Source: Candidatus Cacconaster scatequi
Lineage (GTDB): Bacteria; Bacteroidota; Bacteroidia; Bacteroidales; UBA932
Direction of reading: 5' to 3'
DNA: 39,935 bases
Assembly (NCBI GenBank): GCA_018065305.1
Contig: JAGHTO010000006.1
Location: 1 to 39,935, forward strand
The translations under genes were made by a program, and so were the position numbers. Below the pieces are notes generated by a model. It ran no database searches. It worked only from the letters and a program-made list of their open reading frames with translations, and was not told the DNA's origin. Each line of letters opens with the position of its first letter. The first letter of the stretch is position 1. This document shows, one piece after another, positions 16,619 to 25,785 of this stretch.

Positions 16619-17193
16619 CACCGGAAGAGATAGAATCTTATGACCTCGCCGTTTTTCCGGGACGGATAGGTGTCATCTCCTCTACGGGGAGGGATTTCAA
16701 GAACGCGATAAATCATCTCAAGGAGCAGAGGCTGCTGGGATTCGACACCGAGACGAAACCTGTCTTTCAGGCGAATGCTCCGAGACACGGCACTGCGCTT
16801 CTCCAGTTGTCCAGTGAAACCGACGCATTTCTGTTCCGCCTGAACCATATCGGCCTGCCGGAGGAACTTGCGGAGATTCTTGCAGACCCCAGCATAACGA
16901 AGATAGGTGCGGCGGTGAATGACGACATTCACGGACTGCAACGGCACAGGTATTTCGAGGCGGGAAGATTCATGGACCTGCAACAGTTCGGGAACAGATA
17001 CGGCATAGAAGAGAAGAGCGTCAGAAAAATGTCCGCCATCATACTCCGATTGAAAGTTTCCAAGGCCCAGCAGTGCTCCAACTGGGAAGCGGCCCGCCTT
17101 TCCCCCGAGCAGCAGCAGTATGCGGCAACGGACGCCTGGATATGCCTGAAGATGTACAAGAAACTGCTGGCTTCAGAAAGTATCATAAAATGA
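16600..17193 (+). CDS. DEDDy-type 3'-5' exonuclease domain protein
   Basis: The 197-aa product is a single RNase D/WRN-type exonuclease domain. The catalytic acids are visible: D49 and E51 in GFDTETKP, D109 in GAAVNDDIHGL, and Y174-x3-D178 in YAATDA. These bind two metal ions and cut nucleotides from 3' ends of DNA or RNA. No HRDC or helicase domain is attached, so whether it trims RNA or DNA is open. It overlaps the lipoprotein gene by 19 bp and the oxidoreductase start by 4 bp (ATGA), suggesting coupled translation. Confidence 0.9.
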   Translation: MYSPTITPEEIESYDLAVFPGRIGVISSTGRDFKNAINHLKEQRLLGFDTETKPVFQANAPRHGTALLQLSSETDAFLFRLNHIGLPEELAEILADPSITKIGAAVNDDIHGLQRHRYFEAGRFMDLQQFGNRYGIEEKSVRKMSAIILRLKVSKAQQCSNWEAARLSPEQQQYAATDAWICLKMYKKLLASESIIK

Positions 17194-18215
17194 GCAATAT
17201 CACACGATTCGCCATTGTCGGAACAGGACGCATCAGCGACTGGGTCCTGAAGGGTGCCGTGCAGGACCCCCGTTTCAGGGCCACTGCCGTATGCTCCAGA
17301 AGCCTTGAAAAGGCCGAGGCCTTCATAGCCGGACATCCGGAGGCGTTCGCTGCAGAAGCCAGGGCATTCGACAACTTTGATCAGATGCTGGAATGGGACG
17401 GAGTCGACGCCGTTTACATCGGCACCCCCAATTCGACACACTGCCGATACACGGTTGACGCCCTCAATGCGGGCAAGCACGTACTCTGCGAGAAACCTCT
17501 CGCCTGCTCCACGGACGAGGTGATGCAGATGATACGGGCTTCCATCAACAGCGGAAAGACGCTGATGGAGGCGATGATTTCCACTCTCAACCCGAATTTC
17601 ATAAAAGCGAAGGAACTGCTTCCCGGCATAGGCCCGATACGGCACTACAATTCATCCTACTGCCAGTATTCCACCAAATATGATGCGCTGAAGCAGGGCG
17701 TTGTCTCAAACTCATTCAACCCCACAATGGGCGGCGGCGCTCTTGCCGACATCGGCATCTACACCACTTTTGCGGCAATATCCCTTTTCGGCAGGCCTCA
17801 GAAAATCAACTCAAATACGGTCCTGATGAATACGGAATTCGGTGATACGGACATCCAGGGCACAGTGGAACTCTCCTACCCCGGAATGACCGCAGTCCTC
17901 TCATTCTCAAAAGCAATCGACAGTTCCCTGCCGACTGAAATATGCGGTGAGAAGGGCAACATCCTGATGGATGCGGTTCACATCTGCCGGAAAGTGCAGT
18001 TCATCCCCCATTCGGAGCCGACATCGGGAAGAAGCGCGCAGGAAGGCCCCCGCGAGATATGCAGCGGTCTGGAGCACGATGAATATTACTACGAATTCAA
18101 GGAATTCATCGACACGGTCGAAGCAGGAAAAATCGAATCCTCCGTCAACACCCACAATATCTCCCTGGCCAACCGCGAACTGATGGATGCCATCAGTTCC
18201 TCCTGCCGGAGGTGA
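17190..18215 (+). CDS. Gfo/Idh/MocA-family NAD(P)-dependent oxidoreductase
   Basis: The 341-aa product has the N-terminal Rossmann fold (FAIVGTGRIS, residues 7-16), the cofactor/substrate motif E101-K102-P103 (LCEKPLA) and a C-terminal alpha/beta domain with GGGALADIGIY. The family oxidises or reduces sugars, inositols and dihydrodiols; the DIGIY form is seen in dihydrodiol/xylose dehydrogenase-like members. Start choice: the ATG at 17190 gives the exact family N-terminus and a 4-bp overlap with the exonuclease; the frame is open upstream to 17073, but that part is the exonuclease in another frame. Its last 23 bp overlap the convergent zinc peptidase gene. Confidence 0.92.
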   Translation: MSNITRFAIVGTGRISDWVLKGAVQDPRFRATAVCSRSLEKAEAFIAGHPEAFAAEARAFDNFDQMLEWDGVDAVYIGTPNSTHCRYTVDALNAGKHVLCEKPLACSTDEVMQMIRASINSGKTLMEAMISTLNPNFIKAKELLPGIGPIRHYNSSYCQYSTKYDALKQGVVSNSFNPTMGGGALADIGIYTTFAAISLFGRPQKINSNTVLMNTEFGDTDIQGTVELSYPGMTAVLSFSKAIDSSLPTEICGEKGNILMDAVHICRKVQFIPHSEPTSGRSAQEGPREICSGLEHDEYYYEFKEFIDTVEAGKIESSVNTHNISLANRELMDAISSSCRR

Positions 18216-18888
18216 AAATCAGAATGTAATAGATAAGGGTTGCAAGTGAACTCAGCGCTCCCACGACATATGTGTAGGCTGCGGCGCGGAGAGCACCTTC
18301 AGCCGCCGCGTGATTGGCCGAATCAGTTATTCCGCTCCTGTCCAGCCAGGCCAGAGCCCTGCGGCTCGCATTGATTTCAACGGGCAGGGTGACGAAACTG
18401 AAAAGAGTGGTCATCGCGAAAAGGATTATCCCGAAAAGCATCAGCTGCGGAAAGATATTGATCAGAAACATTCCCGCAAGCAGAACCCAGGTAACGGCTC
18501 TGGATGCAAAGGAGACAACCGGCACAAGCGCGCTGCGGAGACGGATGGGGCCGTAACCCGTGGCGTGCTGGACCGCGTGGCCGCACTCGTGGGCGGCCAC
18601 TGCCGCTGCAGCGGCATTGTATTGGTCATATACCGCCTCGCTGAGGTTGACGGTCATATCGGAAGGATTGAAATTGTCGGTCAGACGACCGTTAGTCGAG
18701 ATGATTCTGACGTTTGTTATGCCGTGGTCCGAAAGCATCTTCTGCGCAACGTCGCGTCCGCTCATATTCAATCGGCACCTGGAAGCGGCGTCAATCTTTT
18801 TCTGAAACAGAATCTGCACGACGTAGCTTATCACAGCCACACCGATGAACATTATCCAATACATTGTGTGAGGGTTCATTGTTTCCAT
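18193..18888 (-). CDS. Membrane zinc metallopeptidase (YugP-like, PF04298)
   Basis: The 231-aa product has an N-terminal membrane helix (about 10-28), the zinc-binding motif H100-E-C-G-H104 and a likely third ligand E171 in VEINASRRAL, with further helices at about 125-165 and 207-226. This matches the Zn_peptidase_2 family of membrane neutral proteases with unknown natural substrate. It is the last gene of a - strand run, 3 bp after the RecD-like helicase. The 3' end overlaps the convergent oxidoreductase gene by 23 bp, so no intrinsic terminator is possible between them. Confidence 0.9.
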   Translation of the reverse strand: METMNPHTMYWIMFIGVAVISYVVQILFQKKIDAASRCRLNMSGRDVAQKMLSDHGITNVRIISTNGRLTDNFNPSDMTVNLSEAVYDQYNAAAAAVAAHECGHAVQHATGYGPIRLRSALVPVVSFASRAVTWVLLAGMFLINIFPQLMLFGIILFAMTTLFSFVTLPVEINASRRALAWLDRSGITDSANHAAAEGALRAAAYTYVVGALSSLATLIYYILIFTSGRRN

Positions 18889-18891
18889 ATT

Positions 18892-20307
18892 TTACGACTT
18901 TTTAAAAAATTCATCTCTGAAATTAACCAGATAGACCTTCTCTGTGGCCCTTGTGACAGCGGTATAAAGCCACCTGAGGTCATCCAAAGTGAGTTCCTGC
19001 CAGAACGGGTTGTCAATGAAGACGCAGGGCCACTGTCCGCCCTGGGATTTGTGACAGGTGATTGCCGTGGCATATTTCAGCTGGAGGGCATTGAAATATT
19101 TGTCTTCGCGGACCGCCTCATATCTCTTTCTGGCACTCTTGATGTGAGAATAATCCTCAGAGACTCCCTGATACAGCTCCGTCTGCTTGTCCGGAGAGAG
19201 CGACGCCTGTTCGGATGTCAGCGTATCCAGAATCACCTTTGCCTTCACCTCCACATCCCCGTAGTCATTGAACTCAAGCACCGCTTCGGCAAAATTTATA
19301 CCATACCTCTCCTCGAAATGCGAGATTCTGACAAGTGTCGCCACGTCACCGTTGGCTATGAAATCCATTTGCGTGACATCTTCCAGAAACTGGTAGCAGT
19401 TCTTGACCACCATCAGTTTATCACCCCTGTTCAACCGCTCCTCCCGCATCAGAACAGTCGAGCGGATTCCGGCATTATACCTGTTAGCCCTCTTGTTGGA
19501 ACGACAGATTACCGCAATTCCGTCCAATCCATACCGGCCTACGGCATCGGACACCGTTTCAATCAGATCGCCTCCGGTAATTCTTTCAATATCCTTGAAA
19601 CCGTCCAGAACCATCTCCGGACTGCCCGGAATCCCGCTTTCTATCTGTTTTCTGATTATCGTGGCATTGGTAAGGATTCCCGACAGAGCCGCCTGCCTGA
19701 CGACTGTCTCAAGAGAGGCGCTCTCCACAGTGCCGTACCTGCCCATATAATCCACGTCCAGGGCGGGGCTTCTGTCAAGCCCTATCGGAGGCAGCTGCCC
19801 TTTGTCGCCTATCAGCACCAGCCTGTTGCCCTCTCCTGCCCTGACAAACGTGACAAGATCGTCAAGAAGGTCGCCAGAACCGAAAAGTGACCCGCCGGAC
19901 TCGGCTCCGGTCGAAATGAGGGAGCACTCGTCAACTATGAAAAAAGTGTCGTTGGCCTTGTTGAAATTGAGCTGGAATTCGCCGAACACGCCTCCCGATT
20001 TCTGCCGGTAGATATGTTTGTGGATGGTGTATGCACTTTTGCCCGTGAATGAAGAGAGAACTTTCGCGGCGCGGCCCGTCGGAGCCAAAAGGACATATCT
20101 GGACTTGAATTCACGGAGGGTCTGCACGAAAGCCGCGATTGCCGTAGTCTTGCCCGTGCCGGCATACCCCGTCACCACGAGTATATCAGAGTCTCCGCCG
20201 TCCAATGAAAACCCGGCAAGCTTGGAAAAAAGCTTTTTCTGGCAGTCGGTGGGTTCCAGTCCGAGATGCTTCTGCATCGTCCGGACAAATGTCTCCTGTG
20301 TCAGCAT
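18892..20307 (-). CDS. RecD-like ATP-dependent DNA helicase (SF1)
   Basis: The 471-aa product is a superfamily 1 helicase related to RecD/RecD2. Walker A is GYAGTGKTTA near residue 45, FFIVDECSLIS is Walker B, VLIGDKGQLPPIG is motif III, and the C-terminal UvrD_C_2 part has AITCHKSQGGQWPCVFI and LYTAVTRA. It unwinds DNA 5'-3' in related proteins. RecB and RecC partners are not here. The ATG at 20307 shares one base with the trkH stop (TGATG), implying coupled translation. The frame is open for another 25 codons upstream, but this lies inside trkH. Confidence 0.9.
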   Translation of the reverse strand: MLTQETFVRTMQKHLGLEPTDCQKKLFSKLAGFSLDGGDSDILVVTGYAGTGKTTAIAAFVQTLREFKSRYVLLAPTGRAAKVLSSFTGKSAYTIHKHIYRQKSGGVFGEFQLNFNKANDTFFIVDECSLISTGAESGGSLFGSGDLLDDLVTFVRAGEGNRLVLIGDKGQLPPIGLDRSPALDVDYMGRYGTVESASLETVVRQAALSGILTNATIIRKQIESGIPGSPEMVLDGFKDIERITGGDLIETVSDAVGRYGLDGIAVICRSNKRANRYNAGIRSTVLMREERLNRGDKLMVVKNCYQFLEDVTQMDFIANGDVATLVRISHFEERYGINFAEAVLEFNDYGDVEVKAKVILDTLTSEQASLSPDKQTELYQGVSEDYSHIKSARKRYEAVREDKYFNALQLKYATAITCHKSQGGQWPCVFIDNPFWQELTLDDLRWLYTAVTRATEKVYLVNFRDEFFKKS

Positions 20308-21758
20308 CAGGTGTCCTTTCTTAGGAAAACAAAGATGGAAAGCATCGAGAACACGCCCAGACGTCCGATAATCATCTGACATCCCATCAGAACCTTGGCA
20401 ACGATGCCGGCATCCGCGAAAGTGCTCATCGAAGAGCCGAACTCCCCGAAACAGGGGCCTACGTTGCTCATCATCGAGATTGAAACGCTGAGCGACGTAA
20501 TGAAATCCACGCCGAGGCCGGAGTAGACGAGAGAGCCTATCAGAACCAGGTCAAGATAGAGCAGAACATAGACTGCGACACTGGTGAAAACGTCATTGTC
20601 GATGACATGTCCGTCTGTCTTGACCCGCACGACCGCATTGGGATGAGCCATCTTCAGGAGATGGGCTCCCGAGGCCTTCGCCAGAATCCATATCCTGTCG
20701 GAACGGACGCCTGACGTAGTTGAGCCGGAGCATCCGCACTGCACCGCCGCACACAGCAGAATGAATATTGCAAAGACAGGCCAGACATTCGTGTCCGTCG
20801 TGGCGAAACCGGTTGTCGATATCGTACTGACCACGGCGAAAACGCTCTGCCTGAAAGATTCGAAAATATTGTCATGCAGCCCTGAAACCGAGAGACTGAC
20901 AGTCACAAGAACAGTATATGCAAGAATCGTCGACAGATAGAATCTGGAGACAGGATTCCTGAGCACTTTCGGACTTCTGGTGGCAAAGGAGGCGTAAAGA
21001 AGACCGTAATGGAGGCTGGACAGTATCATGAACACTATCAGGATAGCCTCGATCAGCGGTGAGTCATAGGCGGCTATGGAGGCGTTCTTCGTGCTGAATC
21101 CTCCGGTAGCCGCAACGCTGAATGCGTGATTTATGGCATCGAACGGTGTCATGCCGGCAAGCATCAGACAGACGAACGCCGCAGCCGTTATGCATAAATA
21201 AACCGTAACCACCACCCTGATGAACTGCCCGGACTTGTAGCTGTAGTTGCCACGGGAAATGTCTTCCAAATCTATCTTGCTCATCTTCAACCTTATGGTT
21301 CCCATTGAAGGGAGAATCATAATGATGAAGGCAACAACTCCCAACCCGCCGATATAGTGGGTCGAAGAGCGCCAGAACAGAAGGCCTTTCGGCAAGGCTT
21401 CGATATCACGCAGACAGGTCGCCCCTGTCGTGGTTATGCCGGAAGCGCTTTCAAACCAGGCGTTCTCCACCGTGAACTCCCCTCCCCACAACACGTATGG
21501 AAGCATTGAGAAGACACAGCACAAAGTCCACGAAAAGACCAGGATGGCAAGACCTTCCTTTGTGGATATGTCCTGCCTCGTCCTGACAAAAATCAAGGGG
21601 AACACTCCGATAAGGGCAGTTATGATTCCACTGAATACAAGAGGCGAGAATGATGAATCGAACCCGTCAAGAGCGGACACGAAAGCTGAGAGAAACATAA
21701 AGGCCGCCGTAGAAATCAGCGCAATGCCGACGTTCCTCGATATGACTCCGAGATTCAT
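20307..21758 (-). CDS. trkH: Trk/Ktr-type potassium transporter membrane subunit TrkH
   Basis: The 483-aa product has four membrane-pore-membrane repeats, each with a filter loop: SGITTTGAT, AATGGFST, STTGFATT and SNVGPCFGEFG. The conserved Gly of each filter is present. Together these form the K+ pore of the TrkH/KtrB superfamily in the inner membrane. The regulatory partner TrkA (RCK domains) is not in the window. Instead the gene overlaps by 4 bp a HAMP-domain membrane protein upstream and by 1 bp a helicase downstream. Confidence 0.93.
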   Translation of the reverse strand: MNLGVISRNVGIALISTAAFMFLSAFVSALDGFDSSFSPLVFSGIITALIGVFPLIFVRTRQDISTKEGLAILVFSWTLCCVFSMLPYVLWGGEFTVENAWFESASGITTTGATCLRDIEALPKGLLFWRSSTHYIGGLGVVAFIIMILPSMGTIRLKMSKIDLEDISRGNYSYKSGQFIRVVVTVYLCITAAAFVCLMLAGMTPFDAINHAFSVAATGGFSTKNASIAAYDSPLIEAILIVFMILSSLHYGLLYASFATRSPKVLRNPVSRFYLSTILAYTVLVTVSLSVSGLHDNIFESFRQSVFAVVSTISTTGFATTDTNVWPVFAIFILLCAAVQCGCSGSTTSGVRSDRIWILAKASGAHLLKMAHPNAVVRVKTDGHVIDNDVFTSVAVYVLLYLDLVLIGSLVYSGLGVDFITSLSVSISMMSNVGPCFGEFGSSMSTFADAGIVAKVLMGCQMIIGRLGVFSMLSIFVFLRKDT

Positions 21759-22546
21759 TGCTTGAGTTTCTTCTTGTAAGACTGGTTCAGGTCGACAATA
21801 TCCTTGACCACTTCATTCAGATCGGCCATTTCGTCTTCCGTTTCGACACGGACGTCATAGCTCCTCCCGAACTGCCTGAAACGCTTTATTCCCGTCGTTA
21901 TCCTGAGAAGAGGATTTATCAGATAGTACCGGAGATAATAATTCAGAAACATTACAAGGACTATCCCGAAAAGACCGGAAACAACTCCCGGCATCAGCCC
22001 CCTGTAATATCCCGCCTGCAGATTCTCGGTGTTTTCGGTCAGGGTGTTCTGGCATACCTGCGTGAGCTGCATCAGATAGCGCCGCAATTCCTGGTGGACA
22101 GGCTGGAGCCGGTTGAAGAACCACTCGCTGCGCACGTCGTATGAATAGTTCCATATTTCTTCGGCTTCCGATGCGACCTGCATATATGCCACGTATGCAT
22201 AGACCACCGAATCCGCCGCCGCAACCTCACGGGGATCTGAAAACCTGTCCCTGAGATTCTCGAGGGCGACACTGTATTTGTTCTCCCGGAATGCGGAGAA
22301 ATTACCTACGGAATCGGCGGAATTGCTTATCACGAGATTGTACATCAGCTCTGCATTGTACTGGTCGGTCACGTGCAGAAGTTCGCTGGATGTGCTGATG
22401 CTGTTGATATTGTCCGTTATGACACTGGTGACATACCTGTTGGTCCTGGCGTACTCGAAGATGGACACAGTCCCCGCAAAAAAGAGAGCTATGCCGATAA
22501 CCAGACATCCGTACAGGACCTTCGCTTTTATACCCAGTCTTTTCAT
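21755..22546 (-). CDS. Two-helix membrane sensor with HAMP domain and no output domain
   Basis: The 263-aa product has a TM helix near residues 9-30 (VLYGCLVIGIALFFAGTVSI), an extracytoplasmic helical region of about 150 residues that resembles the four-helix sensor of chemoreceptors, a second TM near 185-207 (GVVSGLFGIVLVMFLNYYL) and a HAMP domain (about 212-258, NPLLRITTGIKRF ... DEMADLNEVVKDI). It stops right after the HAMP second helix, so there is no kinase, cyclase or MCP signalling part. Its stop overlaps the trkH start (ATGA). It may sense envelope conditions and act on TrkH directly; that is inference from context. Confidence 0.8.
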   Translation of the reverse strand: MKRLGIKAKVLYGCLVIGIALFFAGTVSIFEYARTNRYVTSVITDNINSISTSSELLHVTDQYNAELMYNLVISNSADSVGNFSAFRENKYSVALENLRDRFSDPREVAAADSVVYAYVAYMQVASEAEEIWNYSYDVRSEWFFNRLQPVHQELRRYLMQLTQVCQNTLTENTENLQAGYYRGLMPGVVSGLFGIVLVMFLNYYLRYYLINPLLRITTGIKRFRQFGRSYDVRVETEDEMADLNEVVKDIVDLNQSYKKKLKQ

Positions 22547-22556
22547 AACCGACTTG

Positions 22557-22587
22557 CAAATATACTATTTTTTGCAATCGTCAACAA
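22557..22587 (-). promoter_or_regulatory. Promoter of HAMP-trkH-helicase-peptidase operon
   Basis: On the - strand TATATTTG (22564-22557) is a perfect -7 box. TTG at 22587-22585 (20 nt) or 22584-22582 (17 nt) serves as -33, lying inside the 3' end of lpxB. The ATG at 22546 follows after 10 nt. Confidence 0.6.
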
Positions 22588-23680
22588 TAGCGGCGGCAAC
22601 CCTTTCTGCAGCTCCGCATCCCCCCATTCTGCCGGCAAGTTCCCTGTAGTCGGAAAGCATCCTCTCCCTGACGTCAGTGTCAAAGAGAAGAGAGCACAGT
22701 TCCCTGAACATCGCATCGGGATTTGCTTCATACTGAATCAGCTCCCTGAACACCGGTCTGTCCAGAATCAGATTCGCCAGACTGATATATCGGATGCCGT
22801 GTACCAGCAGCCTGGCCAGAAGATATGTGACAGTCCCGAAGCCGTAGCATACAACCTGAGGGGTTCCGATAAGGGCCGCTTCAAGACTTGCAGTTCCAGA
22901 ACATATAACAGCCGCATCAGACTGTTTAAGAATATCGTATGTCCTGTCACTTATAATTTTAATTGAAGTATTAGATGGCAGAAATGAAAGGTACTCCCTT
23001 TCGTTTATGGAGGCCGGAGCCGCGATGACCAGCCGATATCTGTCGAACCGTGAATCTGCTCGGACCAGCTTCTCCATGGCGGCAAACCGGGGCATCAGGA
23101 ACCGTAGTTCCGCAGACCGGCTTCCGGGAAGAAGGGCTATCGTGCAATCACCTTCACCGACACTTGAGAACTTATGCCTCATCACATTGTCAACCAAAGG
23201 ATTGCCTACATACTGAACGGAAACTCCGTAGCGCGGAAAGAACTCCTTCTCAAAGGGAAGGATGGAAAACACACGGTCCGTATATCTTTTCAGAAGAGAG
23301 ACTCTCCATCTCCCCCTCGCCCATACTTTCGGAGGGATGAAATAGTAAACCCTAAATCCTTTTTTCTTTGCGAAACGGGCTATCCGGAGATTGAAACCGG
23401 GGTAGTCTATGAGTATGACGGCATCAGGTGAAAAAGAGAGGATGTCGCGTTTGCAGAAACGGAGATTGTCGAGAATCGCCCCCGCCTTGCCGATAACTTC
23501 GGAAAAGCCCATCACCGCGGTATTCCCGCAGTGTCTGGCCATCGTCCCGCCGCAGGAGGCCATCATATCCCCACCATAGAAACGGAGCTCACAGGAGGGA
23601 TCCTGCGCATACAACTCCTTCATAAGAGCCGCACCGTGCAGGTCTCCCGACGCCTCACCGGCTATGACGTAGATTTTCAT
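22565..23680 (-). CDS. lpxB: Lipid-A-disaccharide synthase
   Basis: The 371-aa product is a GT19 glycosyltransferase that joins UDP-diacylglucosamine and lipid X in lipid A synthesis at the inner membrane. The N-terminus AGEASGDLHG (residues 7-16) is the family signature, and CGTASLEAALIGTPQVVCYG is the C-terminal donor-binding part. Its length is normal for the family. It overlaps surE by 4 bp (ATGA), a common Bacteroidetes pairing. The stop is followed immediately by the promoter of the next operon. Confidence 0.95.
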   Translation of the reverse strand: MKIYVIAGEASGDLHGAALMKELYAQDPSCELRFYGGDMMASCGGTMARHCGNTAVMGFSEVIGKAGAILDNLRFCKRDILSFSPDAVILIDYPGFNLRIARFAKKKGFRVYYFIPPKVWARGRWRVSLLKRYTDRVFSILPFEKEFFPRYGVSVQYVGNPLVDNVMRHKFSSVGEGDCTIALLPGSRSAELRFLMPRFAAMEKLVRADSRFDRYRLVIAAPASINEREYLSFLPSNTSIKIISDRTYDILKQSDAAVICSGTASLEAALIGTPQVVCYGFGTVTYLLARLLVHGIRYISLANLILDRPVFRELIQYEANPDAMFRELCSLLFDTDVRERMLSDYRELAGRMGGCGAAERVAAAIVDDCKK

Positions 23681-24510
23681 TGAAAGAAACGGTGGAGGCG
23701 GCGGAACTCATCGTAATCAGTGTTGTCAATGTTCTGCGGAGTAATCGAGATATATCCGTGCTCATTGGCATAATTATCCGTAAATTCCGTATTTTCAGGA
23801 CTTTCAATAACCTCCCCCGCCATCATGTAGATTTTCTCCCCCTCTTCGGGAACGAACGCGGGTCCGCCGTTCCCATTCCCCGCATTGGCAAGCACCCCGA
23901 ATTTCTCATAAAGCTTCGGATCGTACGGAACGAACTCCTTTATCCAGCTCTCGAACCCCTGCACGGTCACCTTGATGCCACAAACCTTATCTTCAGGAAG
24001 ATCGGGGAAGTTCACGTTATAGACAATCCCCTTCTCTGCAACCTCCACAAGCTTCTCGAAAATCGGAGGAAACAGTTTCTCAACCATCGAGAAGTCGGCA
24101 TCGTGGGACAGATTGTCCAGAGAAACACCGATTGACAGGAGACCGGCAAGAGCCCCTTCACGGGCCGCGCCAATAGTCCCGCTGTACCACACGGCGGTCG
24201 ATGAGTTCAACCCGTGATTTATTCCACTGACTATGACATCCGGCTTGTTGTCCTGCCCGTATATCTCGTCAAGGGCGAACTTCGTGCAACTGGCCGGAGT
24301 GGCGTCCAGATAGTGCCACTCCACTCCGTCGATTCTTCCGAGATATCTTGCCGCAATGGGACGCACGCCAAGGGAGACAGCCATCGACATACCTGACTGA
24401 TGAACCTTGGGAGCGACCACCGTCACATCTCCGTACGGTTTGAGAATCTTCACCAGGGACTGCAGGCCCTTCGCCTGATATCCGTCATCGTTTACCACCA
24501 GAATTTTCAT
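23677..24510 (-). CDS. surE: 5'/3'-nucleotidase SurE
   Basis: The 277-aa product has the SurE metal site: D8 and D9 (VNDDGY), S39 (HQSGMS) and N98 (SGINHGLN). It removes phosphate from nucleoside monophosphates and is linked to stress survival. The length is within the family range. It starts 20 nt after a perfect -7 box and overlaps lpxB by 4 bp, so the two are co-transcribed. Confidence 0.95.
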   Translation of the reverse strand: MKILVVNDDGYQAKGLQSLVKILKPYGDVTVVAPKVHQSGMSMAVSLGVRPIAARYLGRIDGVEWHYLDATPASCTKFALDEIYGQDNKPDVIVSGINHGLNSSTAVWYSGTIGAAREGALAGLLSIGVSLDNLSHDADFSMVEKLFPPIFEKLVEVAEKGIVYNVNFPDLPEDKVCGIKVTVQGFESWIKEFVPYDPKLYEKFGVLANAGNGNGGPAFVPEEGEKIYMMAGEVIESPENTEFTDNYANEHGYISITPQNIDNTDYDEFRRLHRFFQ

Positions 24511-24530
24511 ACGGGTACAAAATATTTTCG

Positions 24531-24538
24531 CAAATATA
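24531..24538 (-). promoter_or_regulatory. -7 element for surE-lpxB
   Basis: TATATTTG on the - strand is a perfect match, 20 nt before the surE ATG and only 5 bp after the stop of the upstream TolC-like gene. No clear -33 TTTG was found at the right spacing. Confidence 0.5.
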
Positions 24539-24543
24539 CGAAA

Positions 24544-25785
24544 TTAATACCTTCCGACAGACTGATTCAGCAGAACCGTGCTTCGGAAATATTCGCACTC
24601 CGCATCGATATAGGAACTCATCACATCATCGAAAGTATACTGCGCCGAAAGGAATTCCGTAAAACTGCTGTCACCGTTGGCATAGCCTATGCGCCGGCTC
24701 TCCAATATCTCCGAAGCTGATTTTATGATGTCTTCACTGTATTCGGAAAGAATCTTTCCTGCGGCCACGAATGAATTGTAGGCCTGCCCCACCTCCATCT
24801 TCACCTGGCTCACAGCAGCATCAAGATATACCTTCCGCTGATCTACCGACGCCTTTGCCGCATTGACCTCACCTTTGTTGAATGAGGAAAACTTCAAAGG
24901 AATCGAGACTCCGACGGTAAATCCGTGAAACTGGGGAGCAGGCGCAATCTCGTTTCGCACCTCCTTATTGAAGGAGTACCCCAGGGTCACTCCCAATTCC
25001 ATCGCACGGGAAGCCTTTATCAGATTGAGATTGCGGTCTGACAACTGATGCGACAGCTCCGCCACTTTCAAATCAGCCCTTTCGGCCAGAGCAATCTCAT
25101 ACAGCTCTTCCAAAGAGCGGTCAGCCTCCTTTTCTCCATTCAGCTCATCTTCAATATCCTCCAGTTCCATACCGCCGGCAAGCAGGGAAAGCCCCATCAG
25201 GGAATTGCGATATTCAGTCATCAGAGAGAGAGCCTCTCCCCTCAGAGTACGGGCTTCCAGAGCGGATTGCATCGCATCGGACCAGCTTATATCCCCGAGA
25301 GACAACCTTATGCTGTCACCGTAGGCGACCTTTTCCATCAATTCCGATTCCAACGCAGCCAGCTCCGCTCTCTTTTTCAGTTTCCAGGCCTCGGACCAGG
25401 CGATTGAGGCTTCCGCCCGCAGATTGCACATAAATGCATCCACCGAGGCATCCGTCATCTCCTTTTCGCTCATAGAGACATTCATCCTGGCCCGCCTCAC
25501 GCCTCCAAGGCTGAAATTATAACCCAGTTCGACGTCCACGTTCTGCCCCATCATCAAATCCCAGTCCTGATTGTTGCCATATGTCACTGCAAGTTCCGGA
25601 TCATTGAAAACACGGGAGGCTCTCAGATTAGCACTTGCGATATCAAGATTATACCTTTCCGCGACAGCGGATGCATTGTATTTGCCCACAGCCCTGATGA
25701 AATCGCCGAACGATACGGTCTGGGCGGAAAGCATCAGGGGCATCAGCGCGGTAAACAGCGACAATATTCTAAAATTCTTCATCAT
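24544..25785 (-). CDS. TolC-family outer-membrane efflux channel (CusC/CzcC-like)
   Basis: The 413-aa product has a signal peptide (ILSLFTALMPLMLSAQ) and two outer-membrane-efflux repeats of long amphipathic helices, with the coiled segments near 115-185 and 290-380 rich in Ala, Glu and Leu. It forms the trimeric channel that carries substrate from the pump across the outer membrane. The start (ATG 25785, or 25782 one codon in) overlaps the RND gene by 17 bp. It is the last gene of a four-gene metal efflux run. Confidence 0.9.
   Translation of the reverse strand: MMKNFRILSLFTALMPLMLSAQTVSFGDFIRAVGKYNASAVAERYNLDIASANLRASRVFNDPELAVTYGNNQDWDLMMGQNVDVELGYNFSLGGVRRARMNVSMSEKEMTDASVDAFMCNLRAEASIAWSEAWKLKKRAELAALESELMEKVAYGDSIRLSLGDISWSDAMQSALEARTLRGEALSLMTEYRNSLMGLSLLAGGMELEDIEDELNGEKEADRSLEELYEIALAERADLKVAELSHQLSDRNLNLIKASRAMELGVTLGYSFNKEVRNEIAPAPQFHGFTVGVSIPLKFSSFNKGEVNAAKASVDQRKVYLDAAVSQVKMEVGQAYNSFVAAGKILSEYSEDIIKSASEILESRRIGYANGDSSFTEFLSAQYTFDDVMSSYIDAECEYFRSTVLLNQSVGRY

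Noticed and set aside
18310-19890. A 526-codon open frame on the + strand opposite the helicase and zinc peptidase genes
   Set aside because: It is antisense to two genes with clear catalytic motifs, has no recognisable domain and its composition is what a codon-biased gene gives on its opposite strand.
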